A program made the position numbers and the translations under genes. From the NCBI GenBank assembly GCA_017396725.1, contig JAFQLA010000291.1:1-7629 (forward strand): 7,629 bases of DNA, in the 5' to 3' direction. Source of the DNA: Oscillospiraceae bacterium. Lineage in GTDB: Bacteria > Bacillota_A > Clostridia > Oscillospirales > Oscillospiraceae. Positions 1-5,535 of this stretch are shown here, one piece after another. The notes beneath the pieces are model-generated. The model searched no databases and was not told where the DNA came from. It saw nothing but the letters and a program-made list of their open reading frames with translations. Positions within the stretch are counted from its first letter, which is position 1. Each line of letters opens with the position of its first letter.

Positions 1-582
1 GAGGTCCTTGAACGCCGGCAGGTAGTATTCGGCGAGGTCACGCCGCGACGCCTCCGCGCTGAATCCGTGGCGGAGCGACTCGGGGCCGGAGTGGACGGCG
101 AAGTGCTTGGCGCAGGCGCCCGCCTTCATAAACTCCTCATCACCCTGAATGCCCTTGATATACTCGCGGCTGATAAGGGCGGTGAGGCAGGGGTCCTCAC
201 CGTAGGTCTCCTGACCTCTGCCCCAGCGGGGGTCACGGAAAATATTGATGTTGGGCGCCCAGAAGGTGAGACCCTTGTAAATGTCTCTGTCCTCAAACTG
301 AACGCTTTTGTTATATTTGGCGCGGGATTCGGTAGCCACCACCTGCCCCACCTGATAGGTCAGCTCAGGGTCAAAGGTAGCAGCCATGCCGATGGCCTGA
401 GGGAAAACGGTGGCAACGCCTGCGCGGGCAACGCCGTGGGCGGCTTCATTCCACCAGTTGTACTCTTTTATACCCAATCTCTCGATGGCGGGGGCATTGA
501 AACGCAGCTGTGACATTTTTTCTTCGGGCGTCATTTGGTCAACTATTGCCCGGGCTTTTATCTTGGCTTCGTTAAGGGTCAT
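1..582 (-). CDS. Glycoside hydrolase family 3 enzyme, N-terminal 194 codons (beta-xylosidase/beta-glucosidase type)
   Basis: This is the N-terminal part of a GH3 glycosidase, which removes terminal beta-linked sugars from xylo- or gluco-oligosaccharides with retention of configuration. The gene runs off the window at position 1, still in frame. Visible family motifs are WWNEAAHG (residues 43-50), the substrate-pocket block APNINIFRDPRWGRG (109-123) followed by QETYGEDP, and KHFAVHSGPESLRH (159-172). The WWNEA-HGVAR and SGPE-RH forms are those of the beta-xylosidase-like branch, but substrate cannot be fixed from this half. The catalytic Asp nucleophile lies beyond the window and cannot be checked. 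No signal peptide is seen, so the enzyme is probably cytoplasmic and acts on imported oligosaccharides. The ATG at 580-582 is chosen because AAGGAG stands 8 nt upstream. It is preceded by its own promoter and a perfect palindrome, so it is probably regulated separately from the upstream gene. Family very sure; specificity unsure. Confidence 0.93.
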   Translation of the reverse strand, partial: MTLNEAKIKARAIVDQMTPEEKMSQLRFNAPAIERLGIKEYNWWNEAAHGVARAGVATVFPQAIGMAATFDPELTYQVGQVVATESRAKYNKSVQFEDRDIYKGLTFWAPNINIFRDPRWGRGQETYGEDPCLTALISREYIKGIQGDEEFMKAGACAKHFAVHSGPESLRHGFSAEASRRDLAEYYLPAFKDL

Positions 583-603
583 GGCTTCTTCTCCTTCACA
601 TCA

Positions 604-621
604 TATCTGCCGCGGCAGATA
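604..621. promoter_or_regulatory. 18-bp perfect palindrome, candidate operator of the GH3 gene
   Basis: TATCTGCCGCGGCAGATA reads identically on both strands. It lies between the predicted promoter (634-662) and the ribosome binding site of the GH3 gene, starting about 6 nt past the predicted transcription start. That is the classic place for a repressor operator such as a LacI-family site. It does not match the CcpA cre consensus. In RNA it could also fold as a 7-bp stem with a CGCG loop. The palindrome is seen directly; its binding role is inference. Confidence 0.5.
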
Positions 622-633
622 AATTCTGATTCG

Positions 634-662
634 ATTGTATAGCCTTTCCTTACAAAAAGCAA
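634..662 (-). promoter_or_regulatory. Predicted sigma-A type promoter for the GH3 gene
   Basis: On the minus strand TTGCTT (657-662) and TACAAT (634-639) are separated by exactly 17 bp. The -10 box matches 5 of 6 consensus bases and the -35 box 3 of 6. The -35 box overlaps the T-tract of the terminator of the upstream gene, so the two signals are packed together. The predicted start is near 627. Confidence 0.5.
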
Positions 663-687
663 TGCCCCACGGGGCAGTTGGGGCATT
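652..687 (-). terminator. Rho-independent terminator after the zinc-ribbon/LRR gene
   Basis: A perfect 9-bp stem pairs AATGCCCCA (661-669) with TGGGGCATT (679-687) around a 9-nt loop. On the minus strand the stem is followed two bases later by a run of five T (654-658). It lies 57 bp beyond the stop codon of the 744-2603 gene and separates it from the GH3 gene. Confidence 0.7.
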
Positions 688-743
688 TATTTCACAAACA
701 GAGCAAAAGGACGCGGATGGCTTCCGCGCCCTTTGATGCGTTT

Positions 744-2603
744 TTATTTTTCCGTCTGTCTGCGCCAGAAAGCCGCAGCCCTCTCCAGCCAGCCCTCGGC
801 GTCCAGCTCGTAGATGACCTCGTCGATCATGGCGCACAGTTCAGGGGAGGTCTCGCGCATGACCACGCAGTATTCATCCCCGTCCTCGGTGACATAGGGC
901 GTGGAGAAAATGAGATCGTAGTAGCCGTATGCCTCAAACTCATGGGCAGGGGCTTCCAGAATGAGGATGTCGCAGGTGCCGTCATAGAGATAGCCCATGA
1001 TCTCATCGATATCCTCGCTGCCGTAACCGCTGGGGCTCATGTACAGACGCTCGGCAAGCTCCAGCGCCAGATCCACGGCGTAGCCGTACATGTCGCCGTA
1101 TTCATCCTCATAGGTGAAGGAGCTGCCGTCTTCCACATAGAAGCCGATGTCCAGATAACCGTCATCCCAGAGGTAGTCCTCTTCGGGCTGGGCGAAGGCG
1201 GGGATGGCCGCGGCGATGCGGTCCCACGCGTCAGCGGGGATGTCGTCGCCAAGGATCAGATCTTCCAGCTGCGTAAGGGAGCAGATGACATCGATATCCT
1301 CATCGTCCAGCGTCACGCCGTCCAGCCAGAGGGTGGTGATGGGCTTATTCATAATGCCGCTGATATCCTCCAGCTCGGTGCAGTTGTAGGCATAGAGGCG
1401 GGCGAGGTCATTCATGTCCGCCAGCGCGTCCAGATTGGTGACGGAGGTGCCGTCCACCGCCAGCAGCTCCAGCCCCGTAAGGCCTGCCAAAGGCGTGATG
1501 TCGGTGATGTCCTCATTGCCGCTGATGTAGAGGTATTCCAGCTTCGCAAGGCCGGAAAGAGGCGTCACATCGGTAACGGCATTGTTCTCCAGATCCAGAT
1601 ACCAGAGGTTCTCAAGACCCGCAAAGGGAGTGAGGTCGGAGATCTCGTTATCCATGAATTCCAGACTTTCCACCTGAGAGAGGAAGTACACCTGACGGAT
1701 ATCCTCCGTGGTAAGGCCCAGATCCTCAGCGTCGATGGCGTCAACATCGGCGTCGTACTCCTCGCCGCCGATCTCATAGGTATCCTGATCGCCGTAGTAT
1801 TCATCCAGCGCGTCTTTCACTTCTTCGTTGGTGTAGTCCAGCGCGAGGGCGGTGAAGAGGGCGTCCAGCGCGTCTTCATCCTCGCCTTCTTCGGCGCAGC
1901 TGCGGCCAAGACCCAGCCATGCGGTCATGTTGGTCTCATCCAGCTCGGTGGCGGCTTCAAAGTCGTCGATCGCCTTGTCCGTCTTGCCCATTTCGAAGTA
2001 AGCTATGCCGCGGCCGATGTAGGCGGAGAGCTTTTCGTCGTCATCATCGCTCTTATCCAGCACCTTGGAGTACTTTTCCGCGGCGGCTTCATAGTCGCCC
2101 TTTTCCAGCGCCTTTTCGGCAGCGGAAAGACCGCCCAGGTTCGGCAGCACCAAAAGCACCACCGCAAGGATGATGGCGATCAGACCCACCGCGCCGCCGG
2201 CAATACCCAGGATCATGCCCGTCTTTTTCTTCTCACCGGGGGTCTTGGGCGCCTTGGGGGCTTTGGGGGCTTTGGGCGCGGGAGCGGCGCCGGGAGCAGC
2301 AGCATACTGCTGCTGGGGCGCACCCTGAGGAGCGGGAGCAGGAGCAGGAGCGGGTGCAGGTGCGGGAGCGGGAGCGGGTGCGGGTGCAGGTGCAGGTGCA
2401 GGTGCGGGAACGGGCTCCGCCACGGGAGCGGGAGCGGGTGCAGAAGCGGGAACGGGCTCCGCTGCGGGAGCAGGAGCGGGTGCAGGCTGAGGTGCAGGTG
2501 CGGGAGCGGGTTCCATTACGGGCGCGGGAGCAATGGCGCTGCCGCAGCCGGGACAGAATTTGGCACTATCGGAAATCTCTTTTCCACAAGCAGGACAAAA
2601 CAT
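744..2603 (-). CDS. Zinc-ribbon, single-pass membrane protein with TPR, LRR and half solute-binding-protein domain
   Basis: This 619-residue protein has no recognised name. In order: a zinc ribbon with paired CPxC motifs (C3, C6, C17, C20); a Pro-Ala arm (about 25-92); KAPKAPKAPK (111-120) and a basic GEKKKT patch; one membrane helix (about 130-153); TPR-like helices (about 160-262); five to six leucine-rich repeats of 22 residues of the internalin-like DITPLAGL type (about 305-455); and an acidic C-terminal region (about 483-613) that resembles SBP_bac_3. The positive patch before the helix suggests the zinc ribbon is inside and the TPR/LRR/SBP part outside the cell. The SBP part keeps the YGYAVDLALELAERL, GTCDILI, FSTPY and final SPEL...GWLER helices but lacks the whole second lobe. 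The start at 2603 is preferred over the ATG at 2630 because AAGGAGG precedes it by 6 nt and it begins directly with the zinc ribbon. A sensor or scaffold role is inference; no catalytic domain is seen. Confidence 0.88.
   Translation of the reverse strand: MFCPACGKEISDSAKFCPGCGSAIAPAPVMEPAPAPAPQPAPAPAPAAEPVPASAPAPAPVAEPVPAPAPAPAPAPAPAPAPAPAPAPAPAPQGAPQQQYAAAPGAAPAPKAPKAPKAPKTPGEKKKTGMILGIAGGAVGLIAIILAVVLLVLPNLGGLSAAEKALEKGDYEAAAEKYSKVLDKSDDDDEKLSAYIGRGIAYFEMGKTDKAIDDFEAATELDETNMTAWLGLGRSCAEEGEDEDALDALFTALALDYTNEEVKDALDEYYGDQDTYEIGGEEYDADVDAIDAEDLGLTTEDIRQVYFLSQVESLEFMDNEISDLTPFAGLENLWYLDLENNAVTDVTPLSGLAKLEYLYISGNEDITDITPLAGLTGLELLAVDGTSVTNLDALADMNDLARLYAYNCTELEDISGIMNKPITTLWLDGVTLDDEDIDVICSLTQLEDLILGDDIPADAWDRIAAAIPAFAQPEEDYLWDDGYLDIGFYVEDGSSFTYEDEYGDMYGYAVDLALELAERLYMSPSGYGSEDIDEIMGYLYDGTCDILILEAPAHEFEAYGYYDLIFSTPYVTEDGDEYCVVMRETSPELCAMIDEVIYELDAEGWLERAAAFWRRQTEK
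2328..2525 (-). repeat. Low-complexity tandem repeat coding for a Pro-Ala arm
   Basis: About 66 codons of alternating Pro and Ala with a few Glu-Pro-Val breaks are written with degenerate 6-bp units, seen on the plus strand as GGTGCA, GGAGCG, GGTGCG and GGAGCA. A longer unit around EPVP with its flanks occurs twice (residues about 49-54 and 63-68). Such DNA is prone to slippage, so the arm length may vary between strains. Just downstream, three KAP units (2244-2273) form a second small tandem repeat. Confidence 0.8.
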
Positions 2604-2644
2604 AAGCTTCCTCCTTTTTGGCGCACACACCGCGCCATGTTTTT

Positions 2645-2674
2645 ATGATAGTATGGTAACACGAATTTTGTCGA
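2645..2674 (-). promoter_or_regulatory. Predicted promoter of the zinc-ribbon/LRR gene
   Basis: On the minus strand TCGACA (2669-2674) and TATCAT (2645-2650) each match 5 of 6 consensus bases, separated by 18 bp. The start would be near 2638, giving a short leader of about 35 nt to the ATG at 2603. The stretch is clearly more AT-rich than its surroundings. Confidence 0.45.
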
Positions 2675-2692
2675 AAAACAAGACTCCATGCC

Positions 2693-2747
2693 AAGCCTTC
2701 CCCCTCGAGGGGGAAGGTGCTGAACAAAGTGAAGCGGATGAGGGTGT
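2693..2747. repeat. Dispersed hairpin repeat, copy A
   Basis: This copy starts with AAGCCTTCCCCCT and contains a 22-bp perfect palindrome (2696-2717). It then has a variable middle that folds only imperfectly, and ends in GATGAGGGTGT (2737-2747). The outer parts and spacing match copy B at 6738-6794 while the middle differs. It resembles REP- or MITE-like intergenic elements. No gene lies within it. Confidence 0.7.
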
Positions 2748-2755
2748 TGCTCCGA

Positions 2756-2780
2756 GGACAAACCAGCAAAGCGTTTGTCC
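2756..2780. other. Intergenic stem-loop next to repeat copy A
   Basis: GGACAAAC (2756-2763) pairs perfectly with GTTTGTCC (2773-2780) around a 9-nt loop. The 8-bp string TCCGAGGA occurs at both edges (2751-2758 and 2778-2785). There is no T-run on either side, so it is not a good terminator. It may belong to the repeat element or be an independent palindrome. Confidence 0.5.
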
Positions 2781-2806
2781 GAGGAAGAGGAGGCGCAGTG
2801 AAATGA

Positions 2807-2839
2807 ATAAGGGCCGCCGCAATCAGCGGCAGCCCTTAT
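2807..2839. other. Strong intergenic stem-loop with 13 paired bases
   Basis: ATAAGGGC plus GCCGC (2807-2820) pairs with GCGGC plus GCCCTTAT (2826-2839). There is one C/A mismatch and an AATCA loop. On the minus strand it is followed by the mildly T-rich TCATTTC, so it could be a weak back-up terminator behind the phosphofructokinase terminator. On the plus strand nothing follows that suggests termination. Confidence 0.5.
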
Positions 2840-2894
2840 GATATGTAACTTGTGCCGACGAGGCGGCATGTACGGTGCAAAAAACACTTCTCAC

Positions 2895-2925
2895 GGAGTG
2901 CGCGTGCGACCAACGGGAGTGCGCG
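2895..2925. repeat. Short direct repeat in the intergenic stretch
   Basis: GGAGTGCGCG occurs at 2895-2904 and again at 2916-2925, 21 bp apart. The second copy runs into a small GCGC-GAA-GCGC hairpin. The rest of 2840-2936 holds no gene or promoter that I can support. Confidence 0.45.
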
Positions 2926-2936
2926 AAGCGCAGTGC

Positions 2937-2976
2937 AAAAAAAATCAAAGGGAATGGCAAATGCCATTCCCTTTGA
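2937..2976 (-). terminator. Strong rho-independent terminator of the cyuA-pfkA operon
   Basis: A 14-15 bp perfect stem pairs TCAAAGGGAATGGC (2945-2958) with GCCATTCCCTTTGA (2963-2976) across a minimal AAAT loop. On the minus strand eight T follow at once (2937-2944). It begins 12 bp after the pfkA stop codon. Confidence 0.93.
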
Positions 2977-2988
2977 AGCGATAGCTCT

Positions 2989-4074
2989 TTAGTCCCCGAA
3001 TTCCACGCCCGCGTCTCTTGCGGTCTGGATCAGGGGGTGATCCACCGGCAGGAACTTGGTCTTGCTGGCAGCCTCTTCCAGGGGGATCTGCACGATCTCG
3101 CCCTTCTGGATGCCCACCATGTAGCCATACTGCTTTTTCATCACCATGCGGGCAGCGGCGGTGCCGAACTGGGTGGCAAGGACTCTGTCATAGGGGCAGG
3201 GAGGGCCGCCGCGCTGGAAGTGACCGGGCACGGTGACGCGGGTCTCCTGACCGGTGAGGCGTTCCAGCTCCTCGGCAATGCGGTAGGAGATGGAGGGATA
3301 GGCCTTGGCGTCCTTGAGCTTACGGCGCTCATCTTCGCTGAGCACCTCGTCATCCTTGGCAACAGCGCCTTCGGCCACCGCCACGATGGAATAGGTTTTG
3401 CCCTTCTTGCGGCGATCCTTAATGGCGTCTGCCACCTTCTCAATGTCATAGGGGATCTCGGGGATCAGCACCACGTCGGCGCCGCTGGCAATGCCGCTGG
3501 AAAGGGTCAGCCAGCCTGCGTCACGGCCCATGCACTCCACGATGAAGATGCGGGAGTGGGAGTTGGCGGTGGTGTGGATGCAGTCGATAACATTGGTGGC
3601 GATATCGATGGCGCTCTGGAAGCCGAAGGTGGTGTCGGTGCCGAAGATATCGTTGTCGATGGTCTTGGGCAGGGTGATGACATTCATCCCCGCGTCCATC
3701 AAAAGCTTGGAGCTCTTCTGGGTGCCGTTGCCGCCAAGGGCCACGATGCAGTCCAGATTCAGGCGGTTGTAGGTTGCCTTGATGAGGGGCATGGCGTCCT
3801 CGCCGTCCTCGGTCAAAATGGCCTTGCCGGGGATAAAGCGCTGGCGGGAGGAACCCAGAATGGTGCCGCCCAGATTGATGATGCCGGAGAAATCCTTCGG
3901 AGTCATGAAGCAGTAGTCGCCTTCCATCAATCCGCGCCAACCGTCATACATGCCGTAGATCTCCACATTGGGAACATACTGAAAAAGAGCCTTGCCCACG
4001 CCGCGCAGCGCCGCGTTAAGGCCCTGACAGTCACCGCCGCTGGTGACAAGAGCCACTCTCGTTGCCCGTTTCAT
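2989..4074 (-). CDS. pfkA: 6-phosphofructokinase
   Basis: Phosphorylates fructose 6-phosphate to fructose 1,6-bisphosphate, the committed step of glycolysis, in the cytoplasm. The 361-residue protein spans the full family fold: TSGGDCQGLN (11-20, nucleotide loop), GGNGT (114-118), PKTIDND (136-142, with D140 as the expected catalytic base), MGRDAGW (182-188), PEIPYD (205-210) and PGHFQRGGPPCPYDR (283-297, sugar-phosphate binding). It is longer than the E. coli enzyme (320 residues). The Gly at the position that separates ATP from pyrophosphate enzymes (G117) points to ATP. The Lys in PKTIDND (K137) is typical of the mixed-substrate/pyrophosphate branch, and Asn replaces the usual Asp in GGDG. 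I recall the GGNGT form from other clostridial PFKs, so it is probably clade-typical. The start has AAGGAGG 7 nt upstream. That site lies 4 nt after the stop of the preceding gene, so translation is probably coupled. Confidence 0.95.
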   Translation of the reverse strand: MKRATRVALVTSGGDCQGLNAALRGVGKALFQYVPNVEIYGMYDGWRGLMEGDYCFMTPKDFSGIINLGGTILGSSRQRFIPGKAILTEDGEDAMPLIKATYNRLNLDCIVALGGNGTQKSSKLLMDAGMNVITLPKTIDNDIFGTDTTFGFQSAIDIATNVIDCIHTTANSHSRIFIVECMGRDAGWLTLSSGIASGADVVLIPEIPYDIEKVADAIKDRRKKGKTYSIVAVAEGAVAKDDEVLSEDERRKLKDAKAYPSISYRIAEELERLTGQETRVTVPGHFQRGGPPCPYDRVLATQFGTAAARMVMKKQYGYMVGIQKGEIVQIPLEEAASKTKFLPVDHPLIQTARDAGVEFGD

Positions 4075-4092
4075 GTTTCGTCCTCCTTATTT

Positions 4093-5364
4093 TCAGCAAT
4101 GGGTCATAATGTCAAGAATGGTGCGGTCAGTCTCCCGCATGCCCTGACTTGCCAGAATACCCACATTATGAATGGAATCTTCCACGCCCTTGGCCACGAT
4201 ACCCTCGCCGCCGTAGAACTCCTGATGGTGCTGATACATGCGGTAGCCAAGGATGCCGGCCTCCACAGCGGCGGCGATCTTGGCGGCGCAGCTGGGTTTG
4301 GCGCCGTCGCAGATGGTGCCCGAGAGGATGGCCACCGCGTTTACCACGGTGTGGGCGATGGCGGTATAGTCGCCGCCATCGAGATAGGCGATGCCCGCCC
4401 CTGCGCCCACGCCTGCGCTGATGGCGCCGCAGTAAGCGCTGAGTCGGCCGATGCCGGTTTTCTGATGGATGGTGATAAGGTCGCTGAGGGCCACGGCGCG
4501 GAGGATCTGCTCCTCGCTCGCCCCCTTATAAAGACCGTAGCGCCACACGGGGAGGGAGGCGGTCATGCCCTGATTGCCGCTGCCGGAGACGATGATCACC
4601 GGCATTTCGCAGCCGCTCATGCGGGCGTCCGACCCGGCGGCGGCCCAAGCCTTGGCTTCCGTTGCGATATCGGTGTTGGAAGAGAGCAGCACCGAGCCGA
4701 TGTTGGCGCCCCAGTTATTCTTCAGCCCCTCGGCGGCGATGGCGGAATTGTACTCGATCTGGCGGGAGACCATGGGGCGGATGCGCTCCACATCCACGCT
4801 GCCCGCGAATTCCACAATGTCTTTCACATTGAGAACGCTCTTATCCTGCAGATTGTCCTCAGCGGAGGCGGTCATGGGCTTTTCCAGAAGAACGGTGTCG
4901 TTCTTTGCGATGTAGACGATATTGGAGTGGTTGTTGGCGATATGTACCACGGCGGTATCTTCGCCCTTGTAGCCCGTGAGGCGGATATCCAGCATGCGGG
5001 GGCTTTCGGGGCACTCGATGGTGATCTCCGTCTTTTCAAGATACTCCTTGGCCTGCGCCTTCTGCTCTTCCGTCACTTTGGAGATGACCTGCATGTGGGC
5101 GTCGGCGTCACCGCCCACAAGGCCGATGGCGATGGCGGCCTTCAGGCCCTTGAGCCCGTTGGTGTTGGGCACCACCACGCTCTTTACGTTTTTCAAAATA
5201 TTGCCGCTGACTTCCGCCAGCACGCGCTCGGGAAGCTCGCCCAGAGTCTCGCGGAGCTTCGCCGCGCAGTAGGCGATGGCAATGGGTTCGGTGCAGCCCG
5301 TGGCAGGCACCAGTTCTTCCCGCAGGATGGCCACATAAGCCTCCATGATCTTCTGATCCAGCAT
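4093..5364 (-). CDS. cyuA: L-cysteine desulfidase / serine dehydratase alpha-like family (UPF0597, CyuA/YhaM)
   Basis: Members of this family are iron-sulfur enzymes. The characterised ones (archaeal CdsB, E. coli CyuA) break L-cysteine into pyruvate, ammonia and sulfide. The 423-residue protein is full length. It shows PATGCTEP (20-27, substrate loop, C24), VSGSGNQG (259-266), C312 in AYCGA, and CDGAKPSC (352-359). By analogy with L-serine dehydratases, C312, C352 and C359 are the likely ligands of a 4Fe-4S cluster. The last residue is Cys (C423), like the inhibitory terminal Cys known in Legionella L-serine dehydratase. The start has AAGGAGG 5 nt upstream. It is the first gene of an operon with pfkA, and its promoter region carries two inverted repeats. 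Family very sure; whether cysteine or another small amino acid is the substrate is open. The symbol is transferred by family likeness. Confidence 0.88.
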   Translation of the reverse strand: MLDQKIMEAYVAILREELVPATGCTEPIAIAYCAAKLRETLGELPERVLAEVSGNILKNVKSVVVPNTNGLKGLKAAIAIGLVGGDADAHMQVISKVTEEQKAQAKEYLEKTEITIECPESPRMLDIRLTGYKGEDTAVVHIANNHSNIVYIAKNDTVLLEKPMTASAEDNLQDKSVLNVKDIVEFAGSVDVERIRPMVSRQIEYNSAIAAEGLKNNWGANIGSVLLSSNTDIATEAKAWAAAGSDARMSGCEMPVIIVSGSGNQGMTASLPVWRYGLYKGASEEQILRAVALSDLITIHQKTGIGRLSAYCGAISAGVGAGAGIAYLDGGDYTAIAHTVVNAVAILSGTICDGAKPSCAAKIAAAVEAGILGYRMYQHHQEFYGGEGIVAKGVEDSIHNVGILASQGMRETDRTILDIMTHC

Positions 5365-5377
5365 AACTGCCTCCTTG

Positions 5378-5414
5378 GTTATCTATGTAAAAGCGATAAC
5401 TATAATAATATAGT
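5378..5414. promoter_or_regulatory. Two inverted repeats in the cyuA leader, candidate operator or hairpin
   Basis: GTTATC (5378-5383) and GATAAC (5395-5400) form an inverted repeat with 11 bp between arms. Next to it, sharing two bases, ACTATA-ATAA-TATAGT (5399-5414) is an inverted repeat with a 4-bp spacer. The second begins at the predicted transcription start of the cyuA promoter. The first ends one base from the ribosome binding site (5370-5376). Both could serve a repressor or fold in the RNA; no known regulator site is recognised. Confidence 0.4.
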
Positions 5415-5420
5415 ACCCTC

Positions 5421-5449
5421 ATCATAGCACACGCCGCAGGAAATTTCCA
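5421..5449 (-). promoter_or_regulatory. Predicted promoter of the cyuA-pfkA operon
   Basis: On the minus strand TGGAAA (5444-5449) and TATGAT (5421-5426) are 17 bp apart. A TG one base before the -10 box makes an extended -10. The -10 box matches 5 of 6 and the -35 box 4 of 6 consensus bases. The -35 overlaps a 10-bp palindrome GGAAATTTCC (5439-5448). The leader is about 50 nt. Confidence 0.6.
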
Positions 5450-5468
5450 CCGCATTTAGCGCCTTCTC

Positions 5469-5497
5469 TTGCGCTTTTTTAGATTGAGCGGTATACT
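5469..5497 (+). promoter_or_regulatory. Predicted promoter of the rRNA methyltransferase gene
   Basis: TTGCGC (5469-5474) and TATACT (5492-5497) are separated by exactly 17 bp, with a T6 run in the spacer. The -10 box matches 5 of 6 consensus bases. The start would be near 5504, about 32 nt before the ATG. It diverges from the cyuA promoter; the two -35 boxes are 19 bp apart. Confidence 0.55.
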
Positions 5498-5535
5498 TAT
5501 CGTGAAAAGAAATGCTCTTAAAAAGGAGAAAACCT

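Noticed and set aside
67..513. A 148-codon plus-strand frame within the GH3 gene
   Set aside because: Opposite strand of a clear GH3 coding sequence; no recognisable protein motif.
604..621. Palindrome as a CcpA catabolite site
   Set aside because: It does not fit the cre pattern, which needs TG...CG...CA with AT-rich arms; here the centre is CCGCGG.
678..2648. A 656-codon open frame on the plus strand opposite the zinc-ribbon/LRR gene
   Set aside because: Antisense shadow; its Gly-Ser-Arg-rich stretch is only the other strand of the Pro-Ala coding repeat. The minus-strand frame has clear domains and a good start site.
2696..2785. Possible CRISPR-like repeats in the hairpin-rich spacer
   Set aside because: The palindromes differ from one another and there are no regularly spaced identical repeats of 25-40 bp.
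2516..2887. Short frames across the 2604-2988 spacer
   Set aside because: They run through hairpin repeats and terminators and overlap the start of a real gene; no ribosome binding site or motif.
3037..5427. A 796-codon open frame on the plus strand opposite both pfkA and the cysteine desulfidase gene
   Set aside because: It is a shadow in the antisense frame of two well-supported genes with GC-rich third positions. Its translation is Gly/Ala/His/Val-rich without any family motif, and there is no ribosome binding site.
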